From assembly GCA_963743595.1 (NCBI GenBank), contig CAVURW010000027.1, positions 1 to 64,000 of the forward strand: a DNA stretch of 64,000 nt. Reading direction: 5' to 3'. The stretch is from CAVURW01 sp963743595 (GTDB taxonomy: Bacteria; Verrucomicrobiota; Verrucomicrobiia; Methylacidiphilales; UBA1321). A program made the position numbers and the translations under genes. Positions 43,837 through 52,310 of this stretch are shown piece after piece. The number at the start of each line of letters is the position of its first letter. The first letter of the stretch is position 1. The notes beneath the pieces were generated by a model that searched no databases, had not been told where the DNA came from, and saw nothing but the letters and a program-made list of their open reading frames with translations.

Positions 43837-45144
43837 ATGTCGCTACACCGTTACTTCTGCACACTCGCTCTTTTATCGGCCCTGCTCACGGGCGCAGCGT
43901 CCGCCCAGACGGCCACTCCTGCACCCAGCGCGACCCCGTCTCCCACTGAGAAAGCAGTCGTTGCGCCTTCGGTCACGCCGGCTGCCGCCGCCAATACGGT
44001 GCCTGTGCCGAAACTGAACGTCGATCAGGGCGATATCTCGTCCGGCTATACCATCGCCGCCAAGCCGAAGATTATTGACCCGCCCGTCGATCAGTACTTG
44101 GCCGATTCCATCCGTGTGAATGATGAGAAAGACCTCACCGAATCGTTCACACAGGTCTTTCTCTCGCGCCGCTGGAAGATGAGCGAGGTCGTTCCCGTCT
44201 TGGAAACACTCACCAAGCACCCGAATCCGCTTGTGCGTTATTTTGCCGGCGGTGTCCTTGTGAAAATGGGCGATGAAAACGGCTTTCAGGCGCTCCGAGA
44301 TTTGGTTCAAGAGCCGAACCCTGTTCCTGGACTGGGAACCGATCTGCGAGTCAAAGCGGCCGAGGTGCTGGTGCAGTATCGTGACCTCGATTCCGGCCAA
44401 ATCGTCCTTAACCTCTATGCGACTCTGAAAGATCCAATGCGCTTCGATTCGCTCTACAAACTCGTCCCCTCCCAAATCAACCGGCTGGCCACGCCATTGG
44501 CTCCGAGCGATTACGAGGATGACGTCCCTTCTTTGATGATTCATGCGTTTGCGCGTGCGAGGGATAAGCCCTTTAAACGACACGTCTCCACCCTGTATGC
44601 GACGACAAACGACCCTGTTTTAAAGGTGGCTGCCGCATTTTTTCTCGTTCAAACGGACGGTGATGGCGATTGCCGTCTCTTCATTCTGAAAACGACTCGG
44701 GATGGCCTGAATAATCCGGAGGCGATCGGTAAACAAACGATGCAGTTGGCGCTCAAATGCACCGCCTACATGAACAATCAGGAAGCGCACCAGGACCTGC
44801 TCGATGCGATCGATTTTCCGGATGTTGGCGTGCGAGAGATCGCAATCGTTAACCTGATTTACAACTACAATGACAAAGATCTCATCATTAAAATTCTCTG
44901 CCGACAGCTCTCTGATTACGAGCACTCCACGCTCCCGCATGCATTCCTTCTGACCATCTGCTCCCAGCTCATGGATGTAAGCGAAATCCAGGCCGCTGGT
45001 CGCGCGCTGGCAATGCGTGATGATTCGGGCGATTGGGAATGCTACACCGGGGAACGGCGCACGTGGTCGGTCTATAATTGGATCGATAAGTTTACCGTGG
45101 GTCTCGTTCGACCTTTGCCGGTGCCTAAGATCGGTGATTTGTGA
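43837..45144 (+). CDS. exported helical-repeat (HEAT-like) protein
   Basis: 435 residues from the ATG at 43837. The signal peptide at 1-23 ends ASAQ. A Pro/Thr/Ala linker follows, with repeated PSATPSP. The remaining part is helical, with HEAT-like pairs around VPVLETLTKHPNPLVRYFAGGVL, VKAAEVLVQYRD and DVGVREIAIVNLIYNY. It is probably a periplasmic scaffold; no family name is claimed. Its last bases overlap the EamA gene start (GTGA), so the two are translationally coupled. Confidence 0.75.
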   Translation: MSLHRYFCTLALLSALLTGAASAQTATPAPSATPSPTEKAVVAPSVTPAAAANTVPVPKLNVDQGDISSGYTIAAKPKIIDPPVDQYLADSIRVNDEKDLTESFTQVFLSRRWKMSEVVPVLETLTKHPNPLVRYFAGGVLVKMGDENGFQALRDLVQEPNPVPGLGTDLRVKAAEVLVQYRDLDSGQIVLNLYATLKDPMRFDSLYKLVPSQINRLATPLAPSDYEDDVPSLMIHAFARARDKPFKRHVSTLYATTNDPVLKVAAAFFLVQTDGDGDCRLFILKTTRDGLNNPEAIGKQTMQLALKCTAYMNNQEAHQDLLDAIDFPDVGVREIAIVNLIYNYNDKDLIIKILCRQLSDYEHSTLPHAFLLTICSQLMDVSEIQAAGRALAMRDDSGDWECYTGERRTWSVYNWIDKFTVGLVRPLPVPKIGDL

Positions 45145-46043
45145 TCCCTGCGCTGCTGACGCCCCTCTTTTTCGCACTCTCCGTAGTGGTGGCTCGACGC
45201 TCGGCGCAGTATCTGGGCAGTCAACCGGCCAACCTTGCCCGTCAGGTCGTTGCATTGCTCGTGCTGGCGTGCTGGGCCTATTCGTTCGGTCAAGGTCTTC
45301 ACGGTGTCTCGCTCGCTGTAATGATCATGAGCGGCGTGATCGGTTTTGGGCTGGGGGATTGGGCGCTCTTTGAGGCCCTGCCGCGCATCGGTGCTCCGCT
45401 AACGGCTCTCCTTAGCCAGTGCCTGGCCGCACCCATCGCAGCCGTTACGGAGTGGCTCTGGCTGGGCACGACGCTTCTGCCGATTCACATTGCGGCGTCG
45501 CTGGTCACACTCGTCGGAGTCGCGCTTGCCGTCGCGCCGGAACGCAATTCCGATCTGCCCGCCGGTCATCGCGTGCTCGGAGTCGTTTTCGGAGTGATCG
45601 CGGCTGCAGGTCAGGCGTGGGGTGCGGTGCTCAGCCGGTACGGATTTCTTCAGGCAGAACACGCCGCGTTTAACCTCGATCCCTATACGGCGGCCTACCA
45701 GCGATTGCTCGGCGGGGTGGCGTCGATTGGAGCCTTGATGTTCATCCGGTATCTTTTGGGTGCCGAGAAACCGCTTGCTCCTTCTGCCGTCCGCCAAGCC
45801 TGGCCGTGGGTGGTGAGCAATGCGCTGGCGGGCCCGGTTATCGGGGTGAGCTGCTATTTGCTTGCTCTAAAATCGCTTACAAGTGCGGTCGTTTTACCTG
45901 TGGTGGCGACCACTCCGCTCGTCGCGAATGCGCTCTCGTTTTTCATTGATGGAACGGTTCCGTCGCGCCGGGCGATCATCGGTTCCGTAATCGCTGTCAC
46001 AGGTGTTATCATCCTAGTCAGCTTTACCCCGCACAACGGGTGA
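45141..46043 (+). CDS. EamA/DMT-family transporter
   Basis: 300 residues with ten predicted membrane segments in two EamA halves. LSQCLAAPIAAVTEWLWLG and the second-half VVATTPLVANALSFFIDGTVPSRRAIIG are typical. Such proteins export small metabolites; the substrate is unknown. The GTG start overlaps the HEAT-like gene stop. A terminator hairpin begins within its last codons. Confidence 0.88.
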   Translation: MIPALLTPLFFALSVVVARRSAQYLGSQPANLARQVVALLVLACWAYSFGQGLHGVSLAVMIMSGVIGFGLGDWALFEALPRIGAPLTALLSQCLAAPIAAVTEWLWLGTTLLPIHIAASLVTLVGVALAVAPERNSDLPAGHRVLGVVFGVIAAAGQAWGAVLSRYGFLQAEHAAFNLDPYTAAYQRLLGGVASIGALMFIRYLLGAEKPLAPSAVRQAWPWVVSNALAGPVIGVSCYLLALKSLTSAVVLPVVATTPLVANALSFFIDGTVPSRRAIIGSVIAVTGVIILVSFTPHNG

Positions 46044-46056
46044 CTCGCCCGTTTTT
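46036..46056 (+). terminator. Rho-independent terminator at the end of the EamA gene
   Basis: ACGGG (46036-46040) pairs with CCCGT (46048-46052) around a 7-nt loop, followed directly by a run of five T. The stem overlaps the last codon and stop codon of the EamA gene. Confidence 0.65.
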
Positions 46057-46112
46057 AGTTGTGCATAACCACTTCTTACTCGAGAGTACTGCGTAGGGAA
46101 CGGCAGCAGCCT

Positions 46113-46430
46113 ATGGAATTCGAAGCCTTTGTTCTGGTGTTTTTCCTCTGTTTCCTGGCGATCATCAGCCTGGGCCAGATCATCATTCCTCTTCTCTCCG
46201 GAAATCCTCTATTTCCCTCGTTCCGCGCGCCAGTGACGCGAAAATCAATTGAGCAACTTCGCGAGGAGCTGAAATCGGCTGAGGAAGAGGTCGAGCGCGT
46301 TCGGCTTGAAAAGGAGATTGCGGATAAGCGCACCCAAGCTTTTCGCCTGACCATGGAACTGGCCGCGCAGGATCCTCTCTCAACAAACTCGACTCAAAAC
46401 AATTCCACCCAAAAACCCCTGTCGGAGTAA
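46113..46430 (+). CDS. small membrane protein with a coiled coil
   Basis: 105 residues from the ATG at 46113 (MEFEAFVL). One transmembrane helix (about 5-30), then a charged coiled coil (KSIEQLREELKSAEEEVERV, about 48-80) and an Asn/Ser/Thr tail. It ends 5 nt before the SPFH-domain gene, so the two form an operon; a small coiled-coil partner for an SPFH scaffold is a plausible but unproven role. Confidence 0.7.
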   Translation: MEFEAFVLVFFLCFLAIISLGQIIIPLLSGNPLFPSFRAPVTRKSIEQLREELKSAEEEVERVRLEKEIADKRTQAFRLTMELAAQDPLSTNSTQNNSTQKPLSE

Positions 46431-46435
46431 TCCCT

Positions 46436-47746
46436 ATGAACAAAGAAAACACATCAGTCTGGATCGGAAAAGTCACCATCATCTCCCTGGTCATCCTCGC
46501 GCTCGTCGCGACGGCATTCCTGGGTAACAACCTGTTCGAACGCGTGGACGCTGGCGAAATCGTCGTGATTCAAAGTGTCTTCGGAAACATGACCGTCTAC
46601 ACGGCGCCAGGCATTCAGCTCAAGCTCTTCGGGAAAGCGACTCATTACAAAAAATCGTTTCAGTTCTGGTTTTCCAAAATGGATGACCAGGGTTCACCCA
46701 ATGACGATTCCATTCACATCCGCTTCAACGATGGCGGATTGGCGAAGGTAAGCGGTTCCGTTCGCGTCGATCTTCCTAGTGACGACAAGGAAATTCTGGA
46801 TCTTCACAACACCTACGGCACTCAGATCGCGGTGGAGCAACAACTTGTCCGCACCAATATCGAGCGCTCCGTCTTCATGACCGGCCCGCTCATGTCGAGC
46901 AAAGAGAGCTATGCGGAGAAGCGAAACGACCTCATTTCGTTCATCGAAGATCAGGCCGCGAACGGCGTTTTTCGGACGCAAACGCGCACGGCTGAAATAA
47001 CCGATCTTCTCACGGGCGAGAAAAAGCAGGTACCTGTGGTGGATGTGGTTCGCAGCGATGCAGGCGTGCCGGAGCGTGAGGAAATCTCGCCGCTCACCCG
47101 GTTCGGCGTTCACCTCTACAACATGAGCATCAACTCGGTCGATTATGACCCGGTGATCGACAAGCAAATTGCCGCACAGCAGGAAGCAACGATGCAGGTA
47201 CAAACGGCAATCGCGAACAGTAAAAAAGCCGAACAAGAGGCTCTCACGGTCGCCAAGCAGGGTGAGGCCGATGCCGCGAAAGCCGAGTGGGAACAGAAAG
47301 CGATCAACGCCAAACTCGTCGCTGAGGCCACTGGAAAAATGATGGCTGCTGAGCAAGAAGAAAAGGCGGCTGAATTCACCCGGCAAAAGACAATCGCCCT
47401 GGCTGAGGGTGAGGCGGAAGCCAAGCGGCTCTTGGCTCAGGCGAACAACTCGCTCAACGACCGGCTCAGCGCCTACACAGAGGTGAATAAAGCCTACGCG
47501 GAGGCCATCGCCAACATGCGTGTCCCCATGGTGCCGGCAGTCGTCATGGGTGGAAGCGGGGGAGCGGCTGGTTCATCGACCAATTCCGTCACCGATCTCA
47601 TCAACATGCTCCAAGTCAAAACGGCTAAAGATCTCGCGCTCAACCTCGATATGACACCGGGGGTGCTTCCGCCCATGACTCCCTACGCCCCGCCCGTCAA
47701 CAACACGACGACCGACGACGATCCCCTTCATCCGAAAAGGCCGTAG
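46436..47746 (+). CDS. SPFH / Band-7 domain membrane protein
   Basis: 436 residues. One membrane helix (about 10-30), followed by the SPFH core (VDAGEIVVIQSVFGNMTVY, then the VSGSVRVDLP strand) and a long Ala/Glu/Lys coiled coil with repeated AKQGEADAAKAE and EGEAEAKRLLAQA units, as in flotillin/HflK-type scaffolds. The C-terminus is Gly/Pro-rich and disordered. SPFH proteins form ring assemblies that organise membrane proteases or microdomains. It ends the operon and converges on the FAD oxidoreductase gene with a 3-nt gap. Confidence 0.9.
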   Translation: MNKENTSVWIGKVTIISLVILALVATAFLGNNLFERVDAGEIVVIQSVFGNMTVYTAPGIQLKLFGKATHYKKSFQFWFSKMDDQGSPNDDSIHIRFNDGGLAKVSGSVRVDLPSDDKEILDLHNTYGTQIAVEQQLVRTNIERSVFMTGPLMSSKESYAEKRNDLISFIEDQAANGVFRTQTRTAEITDLLTGEKKQVPVVDVVRSDAGVPEREEISPLTRFGVHLYNMSINSVDYDPVIDKQIAAQQEATMQVQTAIANSKKAEQEALTVAKQGEADAAKAEWEQKAINAKLVAEATGKMMAAEQEEKAAEFTRQKTIALAEGEAEAKRLLAQANNSLNDRLSAYTEVNKAYAEAIANMRVPMVPAVVMGGSGGAAGSSTNSVTDLINMLQVKTAKDLALNLDMTPGVLPPMTPYAPPVNNTTTDDDPLHPKRP

Positions 47747-47749
47747 GTC

Positions 47750-49273
47750 TTACTCGATAACCGCGCCGCAGTGCGGGCAATTTCGTGAGTGCGGCAGCAG
47801 GGGGCCTTTGCAGTACGGGCAAGGACGCTCAGCGACAGTCTCTGGATGCGCCGGGTTGGCGATCTCGTGGTATTCAGCGTCGGTATTGACGTTCCACGGA
47901 TCGAACGGCCCTTCGCCCAAGATATTTCGAGCCGCTAATAGCGCGGTCATCATCGAGTGATCCTGGTTGTTATAATGGTGCATTCCATTTCTACCAACCG
48001 GTTGGATGTTCGGAATCGAATTCAGGAACTTGGCGATGATCTTGACGTTTTCTTTATAGTCGCGGTCGTAGATCGGGTAGGCCTTGGGCATGCGGACAAC
48101 GAACGCGTCGAGAACGTCCTTCTCTTGGATGAGGCCGATTTGGATCGCTTCCTTGATGGCGAGTCGGCGCAGTTCCTTATCTGTGGAGGCCCAGAGCGCA
48201 TCGCCCTCAAAGCAAAAGTATTCGAGACCCAGGGAGGTGACCTTGGGATTCGGAACCATGGAGATGCTCCAGTTTTTGTAGTTCTGGATTCGGCCGACTT
48301 TCACGGTTGGATCGTGAATGTAGATCCATGTATCCGGGAATACATCCCGTTTGTTTACGGCAAGGATTACCGAGAGGAAGTCGCGATAACGCAGGCGATT
48401 TGCGGCAGCGACCACCGGCTTGGGCGGTTCCGGATCCATTTTATGGATGAGATCGCGCAGGGGAATCGATGAAATGAACCCGGAACCTTCCACTTGATGC
48501 ATGGAACCGTTCGAGTCCTGGGCCGTGATGTGCGAGATATACCCATCTTCCCAGTGAAGATTGATAATGTTCCGGTCTAGGGTGACTTGGTTGCCTTTGG
48601 CACGAATGTGGAAAGTGGCGCGCTCCCACAATTGACCGGGGCCGAGTCGTGGGTAAAGGAACTGCTTAATTAGCGTCTTGGCTGTAGATTTTGTGAATCG
48701 CCCGAAAAACGCGTTGTAGATCGCCTCTTTTAGGTTGAGCCCTTTGATGCGCTGAGCGGCCCAGTCTTTACTGATGTCGGAGGTGGACATGCCCCACACT
48801 TTTTCAGTGTAGGATTTGAAGAACATGGCGAAAAGCCGTTCGCCGAAGCGATTGGTCACCCAGTCCTCGAAAGAGACTTCTGGGTCGATCGGGTTATTCT
48901 GTGCGTGGTAATAACTTGCGATAACACGAAAGGTTTCGATCGGCCCGAGCTTAAAGAAGGCATCCCAGGGCTCGAGGGGATAGTTAAAGAACTTCTTGTT
49001 GTAGAAGATTCGTGAGAGCCGCGGGCACTCGATGAAATCGTCCGGCATCATCTTGTGCCAGACTTCGTTAATCTCCTCGGATTTGCTGAAGAACCGATGC
49101 CCGCCGATATCGAAGCGGTACCCTTTTTCTTCGACGGTTCGTGCAATACCACCGACGTATTTGGGATCAGCTTCCCAGACAACCACTTTCTGGTTGCTGT
49201 TAGTCAGTAACCAAGCGGCTGTAAGCCCTGCAGGGCCTGCGCCCATGACTACGATCGGTTTTTCATTTGCCAT
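47750..49273 (-). CDS. FAD-dependent oxidoreductase with a C-terminal zinc ribbon
   Basis: 507 residues from the ATG at 49273; an in-frame TTG at 49294 adds 7. The Rossmann motif GAGPAGL is at 11-17, the FAD contact VWEADPKYVGGIARTV follows, and DIGGHRFFSK resembles protoporphyrinogen-oxidase and UDP-galactopyranose-mutase-type amine-oxidase proteins. The middle includes YTEKVWGMSTSDISKDW. The final about 25 residues add a zinc ribbon (CPYCKGPLLP..CPHCG), unusual for this family. In other bacteria such proteins often accompany polysaccharide genes, but here the neighbours are SPFH and TPR-like genes. The substrate is unknown. Confidence 0.85.
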   Translation of the reverse strand: MANEKPIVVMGAGPAGLTAAWLLTNSNQKVVVWEADPKYVGGIARTVEEKGYRFDIGGHRFFSKSEEINEVWHKMMPDDFIECPRLSRIFYNKKFFNYPLEPWDAFFKLGPIETFRVIASYYHAQNNPIDPEVSFEDWVTNRFGERLFAMFFKSYTEKVWGMSTSDISKDWAAQRIKGLNLKEAIYNAFFGRFTKSTAKTLIKQFLYPRLGPGQLWERATFHIRAKGNQVTLDRNIINLHWEDGYISHITAQDSNGSMHQVEGSGFISSIPLRDLIHKMDPEPPKPVVAAANRLRYRDFLSVILAVNKRDVFPDTWIYIHDPTVKVGRIQNYKNWSISMVPNPKVTSLGLEYFCFEGDALWASTDKELRRLAIKEAIQIGLIQEKDVLDAFVVRMPKAYPIYDRDYKENVKIIAKFLNSIPNIQPVGRNGMHHYNNQDHSMMTALLAARNILGEGPFDPWNVNTDAEYHEIANPAHPETVAERPCPYCKGPLLPHSRNCPHCGAVIE

Positions 49274-49601
49274 AGAGTCGGTGTGCTTGCTCAATCTCGA
49301 GCTTCAGATCGGAGTCGTCAACCTTTCGTGAAAAGTTCACAGCTCCGAGGTAAATGTGCGGATCGTCTGGGTAGTAGTAAATAGCTAATTTCCAAAAATG
49401 CGAGGCAGCGGACATGTTTTTGTCCTGTTCGGCGATTTGTGCTTGGAACTCATAATAGGCACCACTGCGCAGGTTGAATAAAGTCTCATCTTGTGCTGGC
49501 TGCGCGGCAGTATTCCAGTCATTACGAGTGATCGCTTGCTGGAGCAGGAATTCCGCACGGTAGCTGTCGGGCAGGCGGCCATTCTTGAGGAGCGACTCCA
49601 T
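49263..49601 (-). CDS. TPR-like hypothetical protein, soluble part
   Basis: 112 residues from the ATG at 49601. Helical, with SYRAEFLLQQAITRNDWNTA, then AYYEFQAQIAEQDKN and FWKLAIYYYPDDPHIYLGAV, which look like a few TPR-type helix pairs. The ATG overlaps the stop of the preceding membrane peptide in a TAATG, so it is either translationally coupled or is the second half of one anchored protein broken by a one-base change in the T run at the junction. It overlaps the FAD gene start by about 10 nt. Confidence 0.55.
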   Translation of the reverse strand: MESLLKNGRLPDSYRAEFLLQQAITRNDWNTAAQPAQDETLFNLRSGAYYEFQAQIAEQDKNMSAASHFWKLAIYYYPDDPHIYLGAVNFSRKVDDSDLKLEIEQAHRLYGK

Positions 49602-49717
49602 TAAATATCGGCGATGGTGGTTGCGGGCGAAGAGGCGATGCAGGCGACAAGCACGGCGAGGCCGAGGGCGAGAACGCTTTGCATCACTTGAAGAACGGAA
49701 AAGGGTTGCCTGGTCAT
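49601..49717 (-). CDS. 38-residue membrane peptide ahead of the TPR-like gene
   Basis: A short frame, MTRQPFSVLQVMQS followed by a hydrophobic helix (VLALGLAVLVACIA) and SSPATTIADI. It looks like the signal anchor of the downstream protein rather than an independent gene: one extra T in the ATTTAATGG junction would fuse the two frames into a continuous 150-residue anchored protein. Listed separately because the sequence as given contains a stop. Confidence 0.45.
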   Translation of the reverse strand: MTRQPFSVLQVMQSVLALGLAVLVACIASSPATTIADI

Positions 49718-49865
49718 GGTGATCCTGATACATCTATAAGCCACTTCGACAATTTGAGAGACGTGGCTCTTCCGAACGGACGCAACTGTAGCATGAGGAC
49801 AGTTGGCGTGAATGAAAAGAGCGGCGCGTCCAAGCAACTTTAAAAACCATCATAACCGACGCGAT

Positions 49866-52283
49866 ATGGCTGACGAACATGAACCGACTCAAAAACCCGA
49901 GCATGGGGGAACTGAGGAGAAAAAGAAGGATGGGGAAGAACAGGCCAATCCCGCTGGGTTTGCCGGTCACTCAAGCCATGCTGCCGCTGATGGTGCCGAG
50001 AAGCTCTTAAAACAAATCGAGAAGCTGGAAGAAGCCGCCAAGCTCGCCCGGGAAGTCGGTTCTGCTGCCGAAGGTGTGGAGCGCGAAGAGGAAAAACTGC
50101 ATGAGATGCGGGCTCACCACGGCACGCCCTCGGAGCGTAATCCCGCTCCGACTGAGACGGAAACGCCTGCCGAAACACATGTCACTACACCCAAGCCGGA
50201 AACGCCTGCGGAAACAACGACCGTAGAGCCCCCAAAGGTGGAGACTCCTGCACACGTTGAAGCTGCCACGACGACTCAAGTTCCGCCTCCCGCAACTGTC
50301 GAAGCTCCCGCGCCCGCGCATGTCGAAGCTGCTGCGACGACTCAAGTTCCACCTCCAGCGACTGTCGAAGCTCCTGTAACGACACAAGTTCCGCCCGCGC
50401 ACGTCGAAGCTGCTGCGACGACTCAAGTTCCGCCTCCCGCAACTGTCGAGGCTCCTGTAACGACACAAATTCCGCCCGCGCACGTCGAAGCTGCTGCGAC
50501 GACTCAAGTTCCGCCTCCCGCAACTGTCGAGGCTCCTGTAACGACACAAATTCCGCCCGCGCACGTCGAAGCTGCGGCACCGACACAAGTTCCGCCTGCG
50601 CACGTCGAAGTACCGCCAGCGCACGTTGAAGCTCCTGCACCCACGCAAGTTCCGCCCGCACACGTTGAAGCTGCTGCACCAACACAAGTTCCGCCCGCGC
50701 ACATTGAAGCTCCTGCGGAAGTACATGCCCCGGTTGAAGCACCGCATGCACCTACTGTCGAAGCGCCACATGTTCCCTCAGTAGCCAGTACGGCAGCCAC
50801 AGAAGCGAGCGTGGAGCGTTCGGGAGTTGAGGCGGCTGCGGCCACGGCTTCCCGCGCTTCCACGACCTTAGAAGGCATCTCGAAGGTTGCCGGACCTGTC
50901 GGTTTGATTTTGGCTGGTGGCGCGACTGCGGTTGAAGCCGCTGAACAGGTAAAGCACGGTGACTATCTCGGTGCGACGGAATCGGTGGGCGGTTTGGCCG
51001 GCAGTCTCGGTGGTGCCACTCTCTTTGCGGAAGGGGGCGCAGCTCTGGGTCTGATGACGGGGCCTGCAGCTCCCGTAGCCGTTCCTGTACTCACCGTCGG
51101 CGGTGCCATCATCGGCGGTGTCGTCGGTGAAGAAGCGGCTAAAGACACGATTCACGCTGTCGTCACGGGAGCAGAAGCGGTCGCCAATTCGCAGGTTGGT
51201 CACGATGTGGCCCACACGGCCGGAGCCTATGCAACAGTGATGACCGATGTTGCGCAAGCCATGGCCGATACACAGGCGGGGCGGGCGGTGACTTCCGGGG
51301 CTCAGGCTGTGGGACATGCCGCATCAGAGGTCGCTCATGGGACGGCTGAGTTGGCTAGCGAAGCTTATCATGGTGCGGCGCATGCGGTTGGCGAGGCGGC
51401 TCACGGCGTATCCGAAGCAGCCCACGCTGTGGCTGAAAGTGCTCCAGCCCAAGCCATCGTTCATGGAGTGGAAGCAGCCGGTCATACGGCTGCGGGTCGC
51501 GCCGTCGTTAAAGTTGCGGAGGGCACTGCTCACCTTGCCGAGCAGGGCGGGGAAGCGGTTGTTCACGGGGCGGAGGCTGCCATTCATAGTGAAACAGGCC
51601 AAGCCATCATTCACGGGGCGGAACACGCGGCATCGGCTGCGGGGCATGGTCTCTCTGTGGCGGCAGAAGCTGTGGACGGCGGTATTCACTCAGGCATGCA
51701 TTTCGCAGGACATGTCGTGGCCACGGCCGTTGAAGGAGATCGGCTACTGGCCCACGCTGCCGTTCATGGGGTGGCGGACGCGGCTCACGCCGTTGCGGAT
51801 TCACGCGCAGGTCGTGCGGTCGCGGCAGGGGCTCAACGGGTGGAGCACGCCGCTTCTGAAGCGGGCCACGCGATTGCGAATTCTCAGGTGGGCCAGGCAG
51901 TGACGCATGCAGCTGAGTCTGCCGGCCACGCGGTTTCGGCACAAGTTCACTCAGCCGTTGCGGCGGTTGATTCGACAAAGATTGGGCATCACGCGATCCA
52001 AGCCGTGGAGGCCACCGGACAACTTGCAGCCGACACCGGGCACGCGCTCGCCAGCGGCGCCAGTAGCGCCTGGCATTACATCTGGGGCGACGATAAGCCG
52101 GCGGTCATCACGCATCCTGGCGACGAACACTTTGCAAATGATCCGAAGGTCCAAAAATCCGCTGCCGTGGGTGCTCAAGTGAACCATGCTGCAGTTGCTG
52201 AGACACAGGGTCAAACCCAGCAGCATCATGTCATGCCAGGCGAGCAGCAGGGTCACGAGCAGACAGCTGGAATGTCTCACTAG
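49866..52283 (+). CDS. large Ala/His-rich protein with Pro-rich repeats and glycine-zipper segment (first of two tandem paralogs)
   Basis: About 805 residues from the ATG at 49866; an upstream in-frame ATG at 49812 adds 18. Layout: an acidic/charged N-terminus with a helix (EKLLKQIEKLEEAAKLAREV), a Pro-rich region made of VEAPVTTQIPPAHVEAAATT-type repeats (about 125-320), a hydrophobic Gly/Ala zone with glycine-zipper character (GPVGLILAGGATAVEAAEQV, then VPVLTVGGAIIGGVVG, about 340-450), and a very long Ala/His/Gly-rich region of amphipathic helix repeats (HAVGEAAHGVSEAAHAV style). The motif AVDGGIHxGMHFxG and an end near IGHHAIQAVEATGQLAADTG are shared with the next gene. There is no signal peptide. 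It could be a membrane-inserting or surface-active protein, but no family is recognised. Confidence 0.85.
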   Translation: MADEHEPTQKPEHGGTEEKKKDGEEQANPAGFAGHSSHAAADGAEKLLKQIEKLEEAAKLAREVGSAAEGVEREEEKLHEMRAHHGTPSERNPAPTETETPAETHVTTPKPETPAETTTVEPPKVETPAHVEAATTTQVPPPATVEAPAPAHVEAAATTQVPPPATVEAPVTTQVPPAHVEAAATTQVPPPATVEAPVTTQIPPAHVEAAATTQVPPPATVEAPVTTQIPPAHVEAAAPTQVPPAHVEVPPAHVEAPAPTQVPPAHVEAAAPTQVPPAHIEAPAEVHAPVEAPHAPTVEAPHVPSVASTAATEASVERSGVEAAAATASRASTTLEGISKVAGPVGLILAGGATAVEAAEQVKHGDYLGATESVGGLAGSLGGATLFAEGGAALGLMTGPAAPVAVPVLTVGGAIIGGVVGEEAAKDTIHAVVTGAEAVANSQVGHDVAHTAGAYATVMTDVAQAMADTQAGRAVTSGAQAVGHAASEVAHGTAELASEAYHGAAHAVGEAAHGVSEAAHAVAESAPAQAIVHGVEAAGHTAAGRAVVKVAEGTAHLAEQGGEAVVHGAEAAIHSETGQAIIHGAEHAASAAGHGLSVAAEAVDGGIHSGMHFAGHVVATAVEGDRLLAHAAVHGVADAAHAVADSRAGRAVAAGAQRVEHAASEAGHAIANSQVGQAVTHAAESAGHAVSAQVHSAVAAVDSTKIGHHAIQAVEATGQLAADTGHALASGASSAWHYIWGDDKPAVITHPGDEHFANDPKVQKSAAVGAQVNHAAVAETQGQTQQHHVMPGEQQGHEQTAGMSH
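50367..50609 (+). repeat. 81-bp tandem repeats inside the Ala/His-rich gene
   Basis: Three units start at 50367, 50448 and 50529. The units are almost identical in nucleotide sequence and encode EAPVTTQIPPAHVEAAATTQ followed by VPPPATV. The high identity indicates a recent expansion. Shorter, more divergent relatives (PPAHVEA) extend on both sides, from about 50240 to 50720. Confidence 0.8.
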
Positions 52284-52310
52284 CGGGCGGTCCACTCGGC
52301 TTTTACGAAC

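Noticed and set aside
50007..50771. Arg/Cys-rich minus-strand frame
   Set aside because: Antisense reading of the Pro-rich repeats of the first Ala/His-rich gene.
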